A stretch of DNA of 64,000 bases from Taishania sp965247975 (GTDB taxonomy: Bacteria; Bacteroidota; Bacteroidia; Flavobacteriales_D; Crocinitomicaceae): NCBI GenBank assembly GCA_965247975.1, contig OZ252050.1, positions 682,001-746,000 of the forward strand, written 5' to 3'. The position numbers and the translations under genes are program-made. Positions 32,975 through 43,247 of this stretch are shown piece by piece. Within the stretch, counting starts at the first letter, position 1. Each line of letters starts with the position of its first letter. Below the pieces are notes generated by a model. That model ran no database searches. It saw nothing but the letters and a program-made list of their open reading frames with translations, and was not told where the DNA came from.

Positions 32975-35320
32975 ATGATTATGAAAAACACACAATTAGT
33001 TATCGCTTTTGTTTTACTCACATGTTCAGCGATGAGTCAGAATTTTACGCAATCCGTTCGTGGAACTTTGGTTGATTTTGACACCAAAACACCGATTGCA
33101 TTTGCTAAAATTATGCTTTTGGAGAGCAATCCAATAAAAGGAAGAGTGGCAAACGAGCTTGGAGAATTTCGTTTAGACAGTATTCCTTTGGGAAGAATAT
33201 CGCTGAAATTTGTGGCTTTTGGCTATCAAGAGCTTGTTGTTCCAAACATATTGCTCGAATCTGGCAAAGAGAAAATTCTGAACCTCGAACTAATTAGTGA
33301 TGTCAAGCGCATGGATGAAGTTGTGGTAAAGGCTCACAATGATAAGTCTGAATCGATAAATAAAATGGCATTGTTGAGCGGCAAAACATTTACCGTTGAA
33401 GAAACAAATCGATATGCGGGTTCCATCAACGATCCAGCTCGAATGGTTTCAAGTTTCGCAGGCGTAGTTGGTGATGCCGAAGGAAATAACGACATAGTTG
33501 TTCGAGGAAATTCTTCTCGCGGAATTTTGTGGCGATTGGAAGGAATTGATATTCCAAATCCAAATCACTTTGCAAACAATGGATCTACAGGTGGACCCGT
33601 GAATATGCTTAATGGCGCAATGTTGGCAAATTCAGATTTTTTCTCGGGCGCTTTTGCACCAGAATATGGAAATGCGCTTTCGGGTGTTTTTGATGTAAAA
33701 TTTCGTCAGGGAAATAACGAAAAGCGTGAATATTCACTTTCTGCTGGGGTTATTGGCCTGGATGGATCGCTCGAAGGTCCGTTTAAAAAAGGATACCGAG
33801 GATCTTATTTGGTCAATTACAGGTATTCAAGTATTGCGCTGCTCGATGGATTGGGAATTTTGGATTATAACGGAATTCCGAAATACCAAGATGCTTCGTT
33901 TAATATCAAACTTCCAACAAAACGATTTGGAAATTTCTCTTTTGTTGGACTGGGTGGAATTAGCAGCATTGTCCAAACGGATAAAAATGATAGTTCAGAT
34001 TATGTTTATGCGGTTTATGATTTCAAGGCAAATATGGGAATTGTTGCTTTGAAACATGAAAAAATTATTAATTCAAAATGGTATATAAAAAGTTATTTGT
34101 CAACGTCATCCGCTTCGAACGGTGGGGATGCAACCGAGCGTGATACCTTGGAGCAATTGTATCATTCCGCCAATGAGAAATTTACTGAAAGCAATATCAA
34201 GTTTCAATCCATCGCGAATTATCAATGGAACAAAAAGAACACATTTCAGATAGGTGGAACCTATACCCATTTAATGTATAATTTTCTTTACAGGGAGGAT
34301 GAGTTTCATTCTGGCGAGCTCATTTCTACCTCAAAAGCCAAAGGTTCAAGCGATTTGATTCAAACATTTATTTCTTGGAAATTGCGAATCAACAATGATT
34401 TCACACTGGTTTCTGGGATCAATCACACCAGTTTTTTACTTAACGGAAATTCGGTGGTTGAGCCCCGCATTGCCTTAAAATGGCAACAATCCGCTAAAAA
34501 TGATTTTTCGGCTGGTTTTGGAATGCACAGTAAATTGGAAAGTTTGTCTGCTTACCTTGATAATCAATTAGATGCGAACGGAAATTACATTTACCCAAAC
34601 AAAGAACTAGATTTCACGAAAAGCATGCACTACGTCTTGGGTTATGGCAGAAGACTGACTGAAAATCTGCGTTTGAAGTCTGAAATTTATTACCAATATA
34701 TGTACAACATTCCCATTGAGAATGATCCCAACAGTTCCTATTCCATTCTGAATTCTGGATCTGGAATGAATTCAAAATCTTTGGTTAACAAAGGTACAGG
34801 TCAAAATTATGGTTTGGAATTAACCGTGGAACGAAATTTTGAGCGGAATTACTACTTCTTAATCACAGGATCGGTGTACAATGCAACCTACAAAACATTG
34901 GAAAATAAAGTGCGAAACTCTCGTTACAACGGAAATTTTGCATTTAATGTTGTTGGAGGGAAAGAATTCATTGTTGGAAATAAAAAGAACAAAACAATTG
35001 GACTAAACGCAAAAATTGCCATCATCGGAGGTGGGAGATATACGCCAATTGATCTTGCCGCATCGATAGCAAGTAACAATGCTGTTTATGACGAAAACAG
35101 AGCGTGGGAGGAGAAGTCGGATGTTGTGATCATACCAAATTTTGGGATTACTTATCGCGTTAACAAGCGCCGGGTCAGTCACTCGATAAAAATTGATGTG
35201 CAAAATATCACAAACAATCAAGCAAAACTTAATCCATACTATAATCAGCATAAAAAAGAAATTGAATGGTCAACGCAATTATCCTTGGTGCCAAATATCA
35301 TTTATGCGATAAAGTTTTAG
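32975..35320 (+). CDS. TonB-dependent receptor with carboxypeptidase-like N-terminal domain
   Basis: The 781-residue protein has a signal peptide (ending SAMSQ), a CarboxypepD_reg-like domain (about 28-110; VRGTLVDFDTKTPIAFAKI), a plug domain (about 130-235; VVRGNSSRGILWRLEGIDIP) and a beta barrel ending at KF. It would import a substrate across the outer membrane with energy from TonB. It has no STN domain, so it cannot by itself signal to FecR. It lies downstream of the STN-repeat protein and shares its upstream DNA with the sigma operon. The substrate is unknown; no SusD partner is present, which argues against glycans. Confidence 0.9.
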   Translation: MIMKNTQLVIAFVLLTCSAMSQNFTQSVRGTLVDFDTKTPIAFAKIMLLESNPIKGRVANELGEFRLDSIPLGRISLKFVAFGYQELVVPNILLESGKEKILNLELISDVKRMDEVVVKAHNDKSESINKMALLSGKTFTVEETNRYAGSINDPARMVSSFAGVVGDAEGNNDIVVRGNSSRGILWRLEGIDIPNPNHFANNGSTGGPVNMLNGAMLANSDFFSGAFAPEYGNALSGVFDVKFRQGNNEKREYSLSAGVIGLDGSLEGPFKKGYRGSYLVNYRYSSIALLDGLGILDYNGIPKYQDASFNIKLPTKRFGNFSFVGLGGISSIVQTDKNDSSDYVYAVYDFKANMGIVALKHEKIINSKWYIKSYLSTSSASNGGDATERDTLEQLYHSANEKFTESNIKFQSIANYQWNKKNTFQIGGTYTHLMYNFLYREDEFHSGELISTSKAKGSSDLIQTFISWKLRINNDFTLVSGINHTSFLLNGNSVVEPRIALKWQQSAKNDFSAGFGMHSKLESLSAYLDNQLDANGNYIYPNKELDFTKSMHYVLGYGRRLTENLRLKSEIYYQYMYNIPIENDPNSSYSILNSGSGMNSKSLVNKGTGQNYGLELTVERNFERNYYFLITGSVYNATYKTLENKVRNSRYNGNFAFNVVGGKEFIVGNKKNKTIGLNAKIAIIGGGRYTPIDLAASIASNNAVYDENRAWEEKSDVVIIPNFGITYRVNKRRVSHSIKIDVQNITNNQAKLNPYYNQHKKEIEWSTQLSLVPNIIYAIKF

Positions 35321-35496
35321 GATGAGATTGAAAATCTTTTAGTTTGACTGGGTTTATTCTTTGATATGTCATGCTGTTAAGGGTTCATTTTCATAGTTAG
35401 ACGGAAATTTTGTGATTATTTAATTTACTTTAACATTCAAAATCAGCGCTGTGTAAAATACTCGCTTACTTTTAGCAAACATTAAATTCCAATGCT

Positions 35497-36915
35497 ATGA
35501 GTAAGTTTTTCATTTTAATTTCGACTTTTTCAATTTTTCTTTCTTCGGCTCAAAATTCCCAAGGTAGATTTATCAGCGACGTGTCTAGTGGATGTCAAGT
35601 TTGGAGTGAAAATTTTTCTCCAGATGATTCAGTAAGTTGGAGCGGCGCTTGTGAAGCAAACTTTGCACAAGGTTTCGGTACTTTGAACTGGTATCAAAAG
35701 CAAAAAATTGTCGCTACCTATGTTGGAGAAATGAATCAAGGCAATCCGAATGGCAAAGGAAAATATACCATAGATGGCTTTGCGATTTTAGAAGGGAATT
35801 TTGTGGATGGCAACTTAAACGGATTGGGTAAAGCTGATTATTCGGCAAGTTTTGGTCAAATACACCTTGGTCATTTTCGAAACGGGATGCTAAATGGAAA
35901 AGGAGAAATTAAGTTTAAAGATGGAACGCGAAATAAAGGATATTTTATTGATGGCAATCGTCTGGATCTTGATAAGTCTTATTTGACATCTTTGACGAAG
36001 AATCAATCTTCAATCATTGATAAAACGAATATTTATTTGGGAGATGGAGAAAGCAACGCACTTTTCTACTATACAATTGCTCCGCAACATACCGAGGCAG
36101 TTTTAGTACTTTTTCCTTCGGCATTCGAAAGTGCCGAAAACGTTATAAATTGTAACAAAGATTTGATTCAAAAAGCACATGACAATAAAATAATGACGGT
36201 TGTTGTTTCTGCTAATTTTAATGCTTCTCTGAGTAAAGATCCTTTGGCGCTTGAATTTGTCAACACCACATTTCTTGAACTTACGAAGAAGTATCAAGTT
36301 CCGTCGGAAAAATTTATTCTAAGCGGATTTTCATTAGGAGGAATGAATGCTATTCGTTATACTGAAATGTCTAGGGATGAAAAGTTTACTACATCGATTA
36401 AGCCATTGGCAGTTATTGGAGTTGATCCGCCTGTAGATGAAATTGGTCTTTATTACCGAGCATCAGATGAAATCAAGTCCTATGAATCTGACAGTTTGAA
36501 TTTAGATCAAGGAAGAAAGAATGCATTGGAGGAGGCGAGAATGATTGTTGACCATTGGCAAGAATTGTATGGCGGTTCACCTGATCAAGTGAGGAAGCAA
36601 TTCGTTACTAATTCACCGTTTACGCGAACCGAGTTAGATGGCGGAAATGCCAAATTTTTGGTAGATACACCGATTCGAATTTATTCAGATCCAGACATAG
36701 AATGGCATTTGAAAAACCGGAATCGAGATTATTATCACATCAACGCTGCGGATCAATCGGCAATGATAAATTTTCTTCAATCAAAAGGAAATGTGAATGC
36801 CGCTTTTGTTTCAGCCCTCGGAAAGGGTTTTCGTCTTGATGGTAGTCGCCATCCACACGCATGGTCAATTGTCGATGCAGCCGAATGTATCGCTTGGATA
36901 AAGAGTTTGCTATAA
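35497..36915 (+). CDS. Secreted MORN-repeat protein fused to an alpha/beta hydrolase
   Basis: After a signal peptide (1-19) residues 50-155 carry several MORN repeats (GFGTLNW, GKGKYTIDG, GLGKADY, GKGEIKFKDG). Residues 195-470 look like an esterase-type alpha/beta hydrolase: GFSLGG (277-282) is the nucleophile elbow with Ser279, and SRHPHAWSIVDA near the end likely supplies the His. MORN repeats usually bind membranes or proteins. This combination in one exported protein is uncommon. The substrate is unknown, and no C-terminal sorting domain is present. Confidence 0.7.
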   Translation: MSKFFILISTFSIFLSSAQNSQGRFISDVSSGCQVWSENFSPDDSVSWSGACEANFAQGFGTLNWYQKQKIVATYVGEMNQGNPNGKGKYTIDGFAILEGNFVDGNLNGLGKADYSASFGQIHLGHFRNGMLNGKGEIKFKDGTRNKGYFIDGNRLDLDKSYLTSLTKNQSSIIDKTNIYLGDGESNALFYYTIAPQHTEAVLVLFPSAFESAENVINCNKDLIQKAHDNKIMTVVVSANFNASLSKDPLALEFVNTTFLELTKKYQVPSEKFILSGFSLGGMNAIRYTEMSRDEKFTTSIKPLAVIGVDPPVDEIGLYYRASDEIKSYESDSLNLDQGRKNALEEARMIVDHWQELYGGSPDQVRKQFVTNSPFTRTELDGGNAKFLVDTPIRIYSDPDIEWHLKNRNRDYYHINAADQSAMINFLQSKGNVNAAFVSALGKGFRLDGSRHPHAWSIVDAAECIAWIKSLL

Positions 36916-36951
36916 TATAAAGGGCTATATTTGAAATGAAATCTCGATCAA

Positions 36952-37782
36952 ATGAGTCATTTTCTTTTAAGATTTCTTTTTGCTTTTCTTGCATTGTTGT
37001 TTACTCAATGCACTGGAAATAATTCTGCGGCTCTTCCAGAGTTTACGTCTGAAGACAGTTTGCAAATCATTGATGTCATTCTTGATTCCATGAAAGTAGA
37101 GATGGATGAAAAAATCTATTATCCGGATGATGGATCAATCATCGTTTGTTTTCCAAGATCATATTTGGATGTAATTATCAATCAATCGAATCAAATTACT
37201 GTAAGAGGAGAAATTAGGCCTTACAATATATCAGATAGAATTGTAAAGTTTTACAGTACAAACCTTTTTAAAAACGATTGGTCGTCTAATGATGTAATTT
37301 ATACACGTTTGACACGGAATCAAGTGGAGCAAGAACTAGCTAAAATTAAAAGTATTATTGATCATTTTGAATTAAAAATCAAAAAAGATTCGATTGAAAA
37401 GCAAGATTTAGAAATTCTCAATTATCAAAAAGAAAACCTCAAAGATTGGCAACAAATTCATGAGGTGTTTGGAATTTTGAAGGTTGATACATTTGCCCAA
37501 ACAGATATGGGTGCAAGAATAAATTTGTATTATCCTAAAAAATGCAAGATTAAAAATCAAATCTTGGAAAGTCTATTTCTGGGTTATTACAAAGTAAGAG
37601 AGCTGGATGCTAAAATTTATTTTAAGGAATCCTATGCCGAAATTTTTTGGAAAGCCACAAAATACAATGATTCCATTTCCCTTCAAAGACTCAAAGCTTT
37701 GAAAGTGCTGCACCCGATCCAAATTGTGGACAAGAATAAATATCCTGATGCTCCGGGGATACCACCCAAGAAACTAAATTAA
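36952..37782 (+). CDS. Lipoprotein of unknown function
   Basis: The N-terminus has a hydrophobic stretch followed by LLFTQC, a probable lipobox with Cys at about 20. The 276-residue protein is otherwise polar, with a helical, Lys/Glu-rich segment (about 115-165) that may be a coiled coil. No family is recognised. It starts 36 bases after the MORN-hydrolase stop and is likely co-transcribed with it. Confidence 0.55.
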   Translation: MSHFLLRFLFAFLALLFTQCTGNNSAALPEFTSEDSLQIIDVILDSMKVEMDEKIYYPDDGSIIVCFPRSYLDVIINQSNQITVRGEIRPYNISDRIVKFYSTNLFKNDWSSNDVIYTRLTRNQVEQELAKIKSIIDHFELKIKKDSIEKQDLEILNYQKENLKDWQQIHEVFGILKVDTFAQTDMGARINLYYPKKCKIKNQILESLFLGYYKVRELDAKIYFKESYAEIFWKATKYNDSISLQRLKALKVLHPIQIVDKNKYPDAPGIPPKKLN

Positions 37783-37809
37783 TTTTGAGTCAGAAACTCT
37801 AAATTTGAG

Positions 37810-38199
37810 TTATTTCAAATTTATGATAATTGGAATCTGAACTTTTGAGTTTACAGTTTTTCCGTGAATTTCAGCCGGTATCCACTGGGGCATTTTAAGA
37901 AATAGGTTCCGATTCAATTTTTCGCATTCTTCATTGATTCCCTTAAAATCAAAGTTAACAATTGATCCATCCGACTTTACAATAAACGTAATATGAACTT
38001 TGCTCTCATATGCATCATTGAAATCATTCGGATATACAATATTGCTCAAAAGGAATTTTTGTAACTCGATGAAACCACCTGGATACGTTGCTTCAACTTC
38101 TGGAAACTCAACGAATTCAATGCTCGAGGTGTCCTTTTGGTTTTGGGCAATCACATGGTCGAGCGGAAGAATTAAAAAGATCAAAACTAATATACGCAT
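37810..38199 (-). CDS. TonB C-terminal-domain periplasmic protein
   Basis: From ATG 38199 the 129-residue chain has a signal peptide (MRILVLIFLILPLDHVIAQ) and then a small domain like the TonB C-terminus: YPGGFIELQKFLLSNIVYP, then VHITFIVKSDGSIVNFDFKG. Unlike a true TonB it has no lasting membrane anchor and no Pro-rich linker. It therefore probably does not transmit energy and may be a periplasmic binding module. A longer start at 38238 adds 13 residues. Confidence 0.7.
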   Translation of the reverse strand: MRILVLIFLILPLDHVIAQNQKDTSSIEFVEFPEVEATYPGGFIELQKFLLSNIVYPNDFNDAYESKVHITFIVKSDGSIVNFDFKGINEECEKLNRNLFLKMPQWIPAEIHGKTVNSKVQIPIIINLK

Positions 38200-38322
38200 T
38201 CCCAAATTTCGGAATAATCCAATTATTAATAAAAACAATTTGACTTAAATTCTATTTTTACAACTTAAGCTGTTTTGCAAACATCTAAAATCTATGTCTT
38301 ATATTTACCTAAAATAATTGCC

Positions 38323-40467
38323 ATGAAATTTTTAATCCCCTTTCTCTTTTTTGTTCCCTTTGCCTTTGGTCAAGGCGTGAAAATCTCGCAAAAAACACAA
38401 TTTGATGTCAGTCGCTTGATTGCATTGACGCCAGAAATCAAAAAGGAAAACAAAACGGTGTTGGAGCTTTATCCCATCATGAAAATGAATGGAACGCACT
38501 ATGTTTCGTTTTTGGGCAAGAAAGGAACGGGAGTTTTGGCGCAACAAGATGGAATTGTGTTCGGAAGACAAACAGGATCGGTTGTCAGTGTAAGGGTTGC
38601 TTTGGAAAAATTACCTCAGATACAAGCTATACAAGGAATTGAATTCTTGGAATTGGCAGGAAAAATCAAGCCAACGCTAGACAAAGTAGTTTTCGATACA
38701 CGTGTGGATAGTGTGCACGCAGGAATTGGTTTACCAGAAATTTATTCAGGAAAAGATGTTTTTATTGGAATTACGGATTGGGGTTTTGATTATTCTTCGC
38801 CCATGTTTTACGATACTTTACTTCAAGAAACGCGCATTTTTGCTGCTTGGGATCAATTCAAAACAAGCGGACCAGCACCAGCAGGTTATGGGTATGGAAC
38901 AGTTTACGATTCGCCAAATGAGTTTGTTGCGGCGGGAGCAGATACTGCAAATATTTACAGCTATGCTACGCATGGAACGCATGTAGCAGGAATTGCGGGC
39001 GGCAGTGGTGTAGGTTTGCCATACCGCGGAATGGCTTTTGAATCTCAGTTTCTTTTCACCACTTTTTTAGTCGATGAAGCCGCTGTTTTAGATGCTTGGG
39101 ATTGGATGTTCACACTTGCTTCAGCCGAAGGGAAAAGATTGGTTATGAACATGAGCTGGGGCTTGTATCACTTTGGAACAAATGATGGAAATTCGCTCTT
39201 GAGTCAAGCAATTACGGATTGGACAGATTTGGGTGTAGTGTTCTCAACCTCGGGTGGAAACAATGGAAACGTAAATTTCCACATCGATAAAACATTTAAT
39301 AATGATGAAATCAAGTCCTTGGTTTATTTCTACGATTATTCTTTCAATGAATTTATGTGGGGACAAAGTTTGCATTTTTGGGGCGAACAAGGAAATGACT
39401 TCGAAGTGAAAATCGAACTGTTAACTTCGAGCAATACACCTTTGGTGGAAAGCGAGTGGATTCCTGCTTCGCTAAACGGATATTTGGATACGTTTTTGGT
39501 GACGGGACTTGACACTATTTGGTATAATGTTGCAGCAGAATCTTCGCATCCATTGAACAATCGTCCTACAATGCGTTTGCGTGCAAAGAAAACGAACACA
39601 AGTCTGAAATTGATTATGCATGCGAAAGCGACAACTGGCAAGGTACATATTTGGAATGTCACGGAGTTGACCACAGATGTAGGAAATTGGGGAATGTCCT
39701 TTGGTCTCAACGGACCTTCCTATGTGGCTGGAAATGCAAATTATGGTATAGGTGAACCTGCGGCTTCAGATGATGTTATTGCTGTAGCAGCGCATGCTTC
39801 TGAATACATGAGTGGAGCTACTCTGGTTGGAGGGAACAGAGCTACTTTTTCAAGCAAAGGACCTCGTTATGATGAGGTGTTGAAACCTGATATTTCAGCT
39901 CCAGGATCGAATGTTGCTTCTTCAATTTCATCTTATACCGACAATGATTTTACGCCGCTGACAACGGTAGAATTCAATGGAAGAACGTATCCATTTTCTA
40001 AGTTTTCTGGAACTTCCATGTCGTCGCCAGCAGTAACAGGAATTTGTGCATTGATGTTAGATGCGAATCCTTATTTGTCTGCACGTCAAGTAAAAGAAAT
40101 TATCATTGCAACGGCACGATTGGATCAACATACTGGAGTAATTGGTCCAGAAGGAAGTCCACTTTGGGGACATGGAAAAATTAACGCCTACGCAGCGATT
40201 CAATTGGCTTTAATAACGGTTGGTACACAAGAAATAGTGGATGAATTGAGATGGAATGTGTATCCAAATCCTTCATCAAGTACTTTCACTTTAGAAGGAA
40301 TTTCAACGATTGAATCGGTGCAAGTGATTGATATGCTTGGTAAGGAAACGACTTTAGAAATTTCGAATAATCAGTTAAACGTTTCAAATTTATCAGCTGG
40401 TTCTTATGTTTTGAGAATTGTTTCTGGTGGAAAGGTGTTTCAAAAGAAAGTGCAGGTAATTCGGTAA
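38323..40467 (+). CDS. Subtilisin-like (S8) serine protease with T9SS sorting domain
   Basis: The 714-residue protein has a signal peptide (ending AFGQ) and a peptidase S8 domain. The Asp lies in FIGITDWGFDYSS, the His in HGTHVAGIAGG and the Ser in FSGTSMSSPAVTGI. A beta-rich insert separates His and Ser. The last 70 residues (WNVYPNPSSSTFTLEG through VFQKKVQVIR) are a type A C-terminal sorting domain read by the type IX secretion system, so the enzyme is exported to the cell surface or medium. I start at ATG 38323, which gives a clean signal peptide; an upstream reading from 38275 is unlikely. Confidence 0.92.
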   Translation: MKFLIPFLFFVPFAFGQGVKISQKTQFDVSRLIALTPEIKKENKTVLELYPIMKMNGTHYVSFLGKKGTGVLAQQDGIVFGRQTGSVVSVRVALEKLPQIQAIQGIEFLELAGKIKPTLDKVVFDTRVDSVHAGIGLPEIYSGKDVFIGITDWGFDYSSPMFYDTLLQETRIFAAWDQFKTSGPAPAGYGYGTVYDSPNEFVAAGADTANIYSYATHGTHVAGIAGGSGVGLPYRGMAFESQFLFTTFLVDEAAVLDAWDWMFTLASAEGKRLVMNMSWGLYHFGTNDGNSLLSQAITDWTDLGVVFSTSGGNNGNVNFHIDKTFNNDEIKSLVYFYDYSFNEFMWGQSLHFWGEQGNDFEVKIELLTSSNTPLVESEWIPASLNGYLDTFLVTGLDTIWYNVAAESSHPLNNRPTMRLRAKKTNTSLKLIMHAKATTGKVHIWNVTELTTDVGNWGMSFGLNGPSYVAGNANYGIGEPAASDDVIAVAAHASEYMSGATLVGGNRATFSSKGPRYDEVLKPDISAPGSNVASSISSYTDNDFTPLTTVEFNGRTYPFSKFSGTSMSSPAVTGICALMLDANPYLSARQVKEIIIATARLDQHTGVIGPEGSPLWGHGKINAYAAIQLALITVGTQEIVDELRWNVYPNPSSSTFTLEGISTIESVQVIDMLGKETTLEISNNQLNVSNLSAGSYVLRIVSGGKVFQKKVQVIR

Positions 40468-40481
40468 TATTTGATGATTTG

Positions 40482-40979
40482 ATGAGCGACATAAGAGAAA
40501 TTTCAATTGATCAAGTTCATGTGGTTCGTGATTTAGCTGAGCGGATTTGGCCAAGTACTTTCAAAGAAATTTTGAGTGGTGAGCAAATCACATATATGCT
40601 TCAATGGATGTACAACGAAAAAACCTTAGCTGACCAGATTTCCAGCGGGCATCACTTTTTTGTGTTGGAAGAAAATCAAGAAGTAATTGGGTTTCTAGGT
40701 CTTGAACCAAATTATCCGGCACAGAATGCTTTGCGCATTCACAAAATTTATCTTTTGCCTGAAAAGCAAGGATTAGGACTCGGAAAGAAACTGATTGAAT
40801 TCGCTCAGCAAAAAGCGAAGAAGATGAATTGTACTCGTTTACACTTGAATGTAAATCGCTTCAACCCAGCAGTAGATTTTTATAAAAGAATCGGTTTTGT
40901 TGTCTTAAAAGAAGAAGATATTGACATTGGCAAAGGTTACTTGATGGAGGATTTTGTGATGGAGCTTACGGTTGATTAA
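40482..40979 (+). CDS. GNAT-family N-acetyltransferase
   Basis: The 165-residue protein has the GNAT acetyl-CoA-binding core (IHKIYLLPEKQGLGLGKKL, with the Q-x-x-G-x-G/A pyrophosphate loop) and the following helix and NVNRFNPAVDFYKRIGFV segment. The substrate (small amine or protein N-terminus) is unknown. The start is ATG 40482. It follows the protease stop by 14 bases and may be co-transcribed, without an evident functional link. Confidence 0.88.
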   Translation: MSDIREISIDQVHVVRDLAERIWPSTFKEILSGEQITYMLQWMYNEKTLADQISSGHHFFVLEENQEVIGFLGLEPNYPAQNALRIHKIYLLPEKQGLGLGKKLIEFAQQKAKKMNCTRLHLNVNRFNPAVDFYKRIGFVVLKEEDIDIGKGYLMEDFVMELTVD

Positions 40980-41027
40980 AAATCTAAAGTCGTTTTGGTT
41001 CTCGCTCTCATTCTGTTTTTCGCTCTC

Positions 41028-42932
41028 CTAATCCATCCATTTCTCCCACCACATCTGAAACATCAATAAATACCACATTTTCAGTTCGTATTCTTTTTTG
41101 CCATTGAGAAAAGCAGTTTTCATGGCGTTCACTTCAGCCCATTCAAACAAACCTTGTGATTTAATCCGCGATTCTGACATAAATTCTTCGACCAAGTGTT
41201 TTAGTTCTTTTTGCATCCATTGACCGATTGGAATGGCAAATCCCATTTTTGGTCGATCTAGCAATTCTTTTGGAATGTACTGATGGGCAATTTCACGAAG
41301 CATGTATTTTTTAATTCCGTTGTGATATTTGTAATCATCAGGAAGTTGAGCAGCCCATTCTATCACGCGATGATCCAACAAAGGTTCTCGACCCTCAAGA
41401 CTCACAGTCATTGTTGCTCGATCTACTTTTTGTAGTATGTCATCAACCAAATACGTTTGATAATCAACAGCCATCATAAATGCTAAAGGCGAATAAAATT
41501 CAGATTTAAGTTCTTTACTCAAATACATCGTATCGAGTTGTTTAAAATCAAAGTCCATGATTTTTTTTAACTGATCATCGGAATATTGCTGACTCAAACT
41601 CATCATAATGCGCTCATTCGACGGGTCTTTGAGGATGCTTTTTAATTTTTCGTAGCGGTTGTGAAAATTGTATTTGTTCTTCAGAATAGGAATTTTATCG
41701 GCAGGAATCATGTTCATCATTCCACTGATTCCTTTGCGCGCAAATCCTGGGATTTTATTGATTTTTTGACCATAACGGATCAAATAATCATATCGGTTGT
41801 AGCCAGCAAAAACTTCATCGCCTGCATCGGCACTCAGAGCAACGGTTACTTCTTTGCGTGCCATTTTACTCACTAACGTTGTCGGAATGGCACTACTATC
41901 ACCAAATGGCTCATCGTAATGAAATGGTAATTCGCTGATGAGGTCAATCGCTTCTTTGTCCGTACAGTTATATTCTGTGTGATCAGTTCCTAAATGTTTT
42001 GCAATGTCTTTGGCGTATGGAGCTTCATTCAAACCGATATCGGGAACACCAATCGTAAATGTTTTTAGCTTTTCAGTTCTATCTTTTTGCAACAAAGCCG
42101 TAACGGTGGAACTGTCATAACCACCACTGAGAAAAACACCAACGGGAACATCAGCTACCATTCTGTAATCGCATGCAGATTGAATAATTTTTTCTGTTTC
42201 TATCCGTGCTTCTTCAAAAGGCAAGGTAAATTTAGGCTTATTGTACGCATCGTAAACATTCCAATATTGTTGCGTTGATAGGACTTTTTTGGTTAAGTCA
42301 ATTTTTAAAAAATGACCAGGTTTTAATTTGAAGCAATCTTCGAAAATGCAGTGCGGAGTTGGCACATTTCCATATTGCATAAATGCGGCAACTGCGTCTT
42401 TGTTGATTTTTTTGTCAAAATCTGGGTGCTCGTGAAACGATTTTAGTTCGGAGGAAAATAAAAACACATCATTTTTCCAGTAATAAAAAAATGGTTTAAC
42501 TCCAGCGCGATCACGTACAGCAAAAACTTCATTTTTTGTTGGGTCGTAAAGCACAAACGCAAACATTCCGATGAATTTATCAATGCATTTTTCGCCCCAT
42601 TGCTGGTAAGCGTGTAAAATCATTTCGGTGTCCGAACCTCCACTGAATGTGTGTCCAAGCGCTGAAAGTTCATCCTTGATTTCTTGAAAATTGTAAATTT
42701 CGCCATTGAAACAAATCCACAAGCCATTGAATTCCATGGGTTGTTTTCCATGTTCACTCAAATCAATGATGGCAAGTCGTCGGTGACCGAAACCAATGGT
42801 AGCCGAGTTCGCTTCAATGATTTCATACCCACTTCCATCGGGACCTCGATGAAGCATAGTGTCGGTCATTTTGTGCAAGACATCAATTGATCCGCCACGT
42901 TTAAAGTCAATATAACCAGTAATTCCACACAT
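41028..42932 (-). CDS. asnB: Asparagine synthase-type glutamine amidotransferase (AsnB)
   Basis: This 634-residue two-domain enzyme has an N-terminal class II glutaminase with the nucleophile Cys2 (MCGITGYID) and a C-terminal synthetase with the ATP pyrophosphatase loop SGGYDSSTV. True AsnB makes asparagine from aspartate. Relatives in polysaccharide loci amidate uronic acids or other carboxyl groups on sugars. Its place at the left end of a long glycan locus favours the second role, but the sequence alone does not decide. A MITE-like element lies directly upstream. Confidence 0.88.
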   Translation of the reverse strand: MCGITGYIDFKRGGSIDVLHKMTDTMLHRGPDGSGYEIIEANSATIGFGHRRLAIIDLSEHGKQPMEFNGLWICFNGEIYNFQEIKDELSALGHTFSGGSDTEMILHAYQQWGEKCIDKFIGMFAFVLYDPTKNEVFAVRDRAGVKPFFYYWKNDVFLFSSELKSFHEHPDFDKKINKDAVAAFMQYGNVPTPHCIFEDCFKLKPGHFLKIDLTKKVLSTQQYWNVYDAYNKPKFTLPFEEARIETEKIIQSACDYRMVADVPVGVFLSGGYDSSTVTALLQKDRTEKLKTFTIGVPDIGLNEAPYAKDIAKHLGTDHTEYNCTDKEAIDLISELPFHYDEPFGDSSAIPTTLVSKMARKEVTVALSADAGDEVFAGYNRYDYLIRYGQKINKIPGFARKGISGMMNMIPADKIPILKNKYNFHNRYEKLKSILKDPSNERIMMSLSQQYSDDQLKKIMDFDFKQLDTMYLSKELKSEFYSPLAFMMAVDYQTYLVDDILQKVDRATMTVSLEGREPLLDHRVIEWAAQLPDDYKYHNGIKKYMLREIAHQYIPKELLDRPKMGFAIPIGQWMQKELKHLVEEFMSESRIKSQGLFEWAEVNAMKTAFLNGKKEYELKMWYLLMFQMWWEKWMD

Positions 42933-42953
42933 ATTACAATATCGTTTTCTTTT

Positions 42954-43240
42954 AACCTGAGTTCGATTCTAAATTACAATTCAGATTTCAATTAAAATTT
43001 GAAAGAGAAGGCGGTTTTAGGAGGGATAGCTAGCTATCGCGATTAAAAACAACGAACACCGCGCAAGCAGCAACGAAGTTAATTTCAAAGAATTAATTGA
43101 AAAGCAAATTGAACTTCACCTATAAAAACTTGATTTTTTCGTCAAAACTTCTCGAAATAGCACGCTATTACTTCGTCGCTTTTCCTTAAACTCAAGTGTT
43201 TCTAGGCGATCTGAATGAAATTTATTATCGAACTCAGGTT
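42954..43240. mobile_element. MITE-like element with long terminal inverted repeats
   Basis: The left arm 42954-42986 and the right arm 43209-43240 are inverted copies. The outer 14 bases (AACCTGAGTTCGAT) are identical, and TAAATT and ATTCAGAT match further in, with four or five differences in about 33. The 287-bp element has no ORF and fills almost the whole 315-base gap between the first glycosyltransferase and asnB. It also contains the palindrome GATAGCTAGCTATC (43025-43038). No clear target-site duplication is visible. An extended regulatory hairpin is the alternative. Confidence 0.5.
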
Positions 43241-43247
43241 TTTATAT

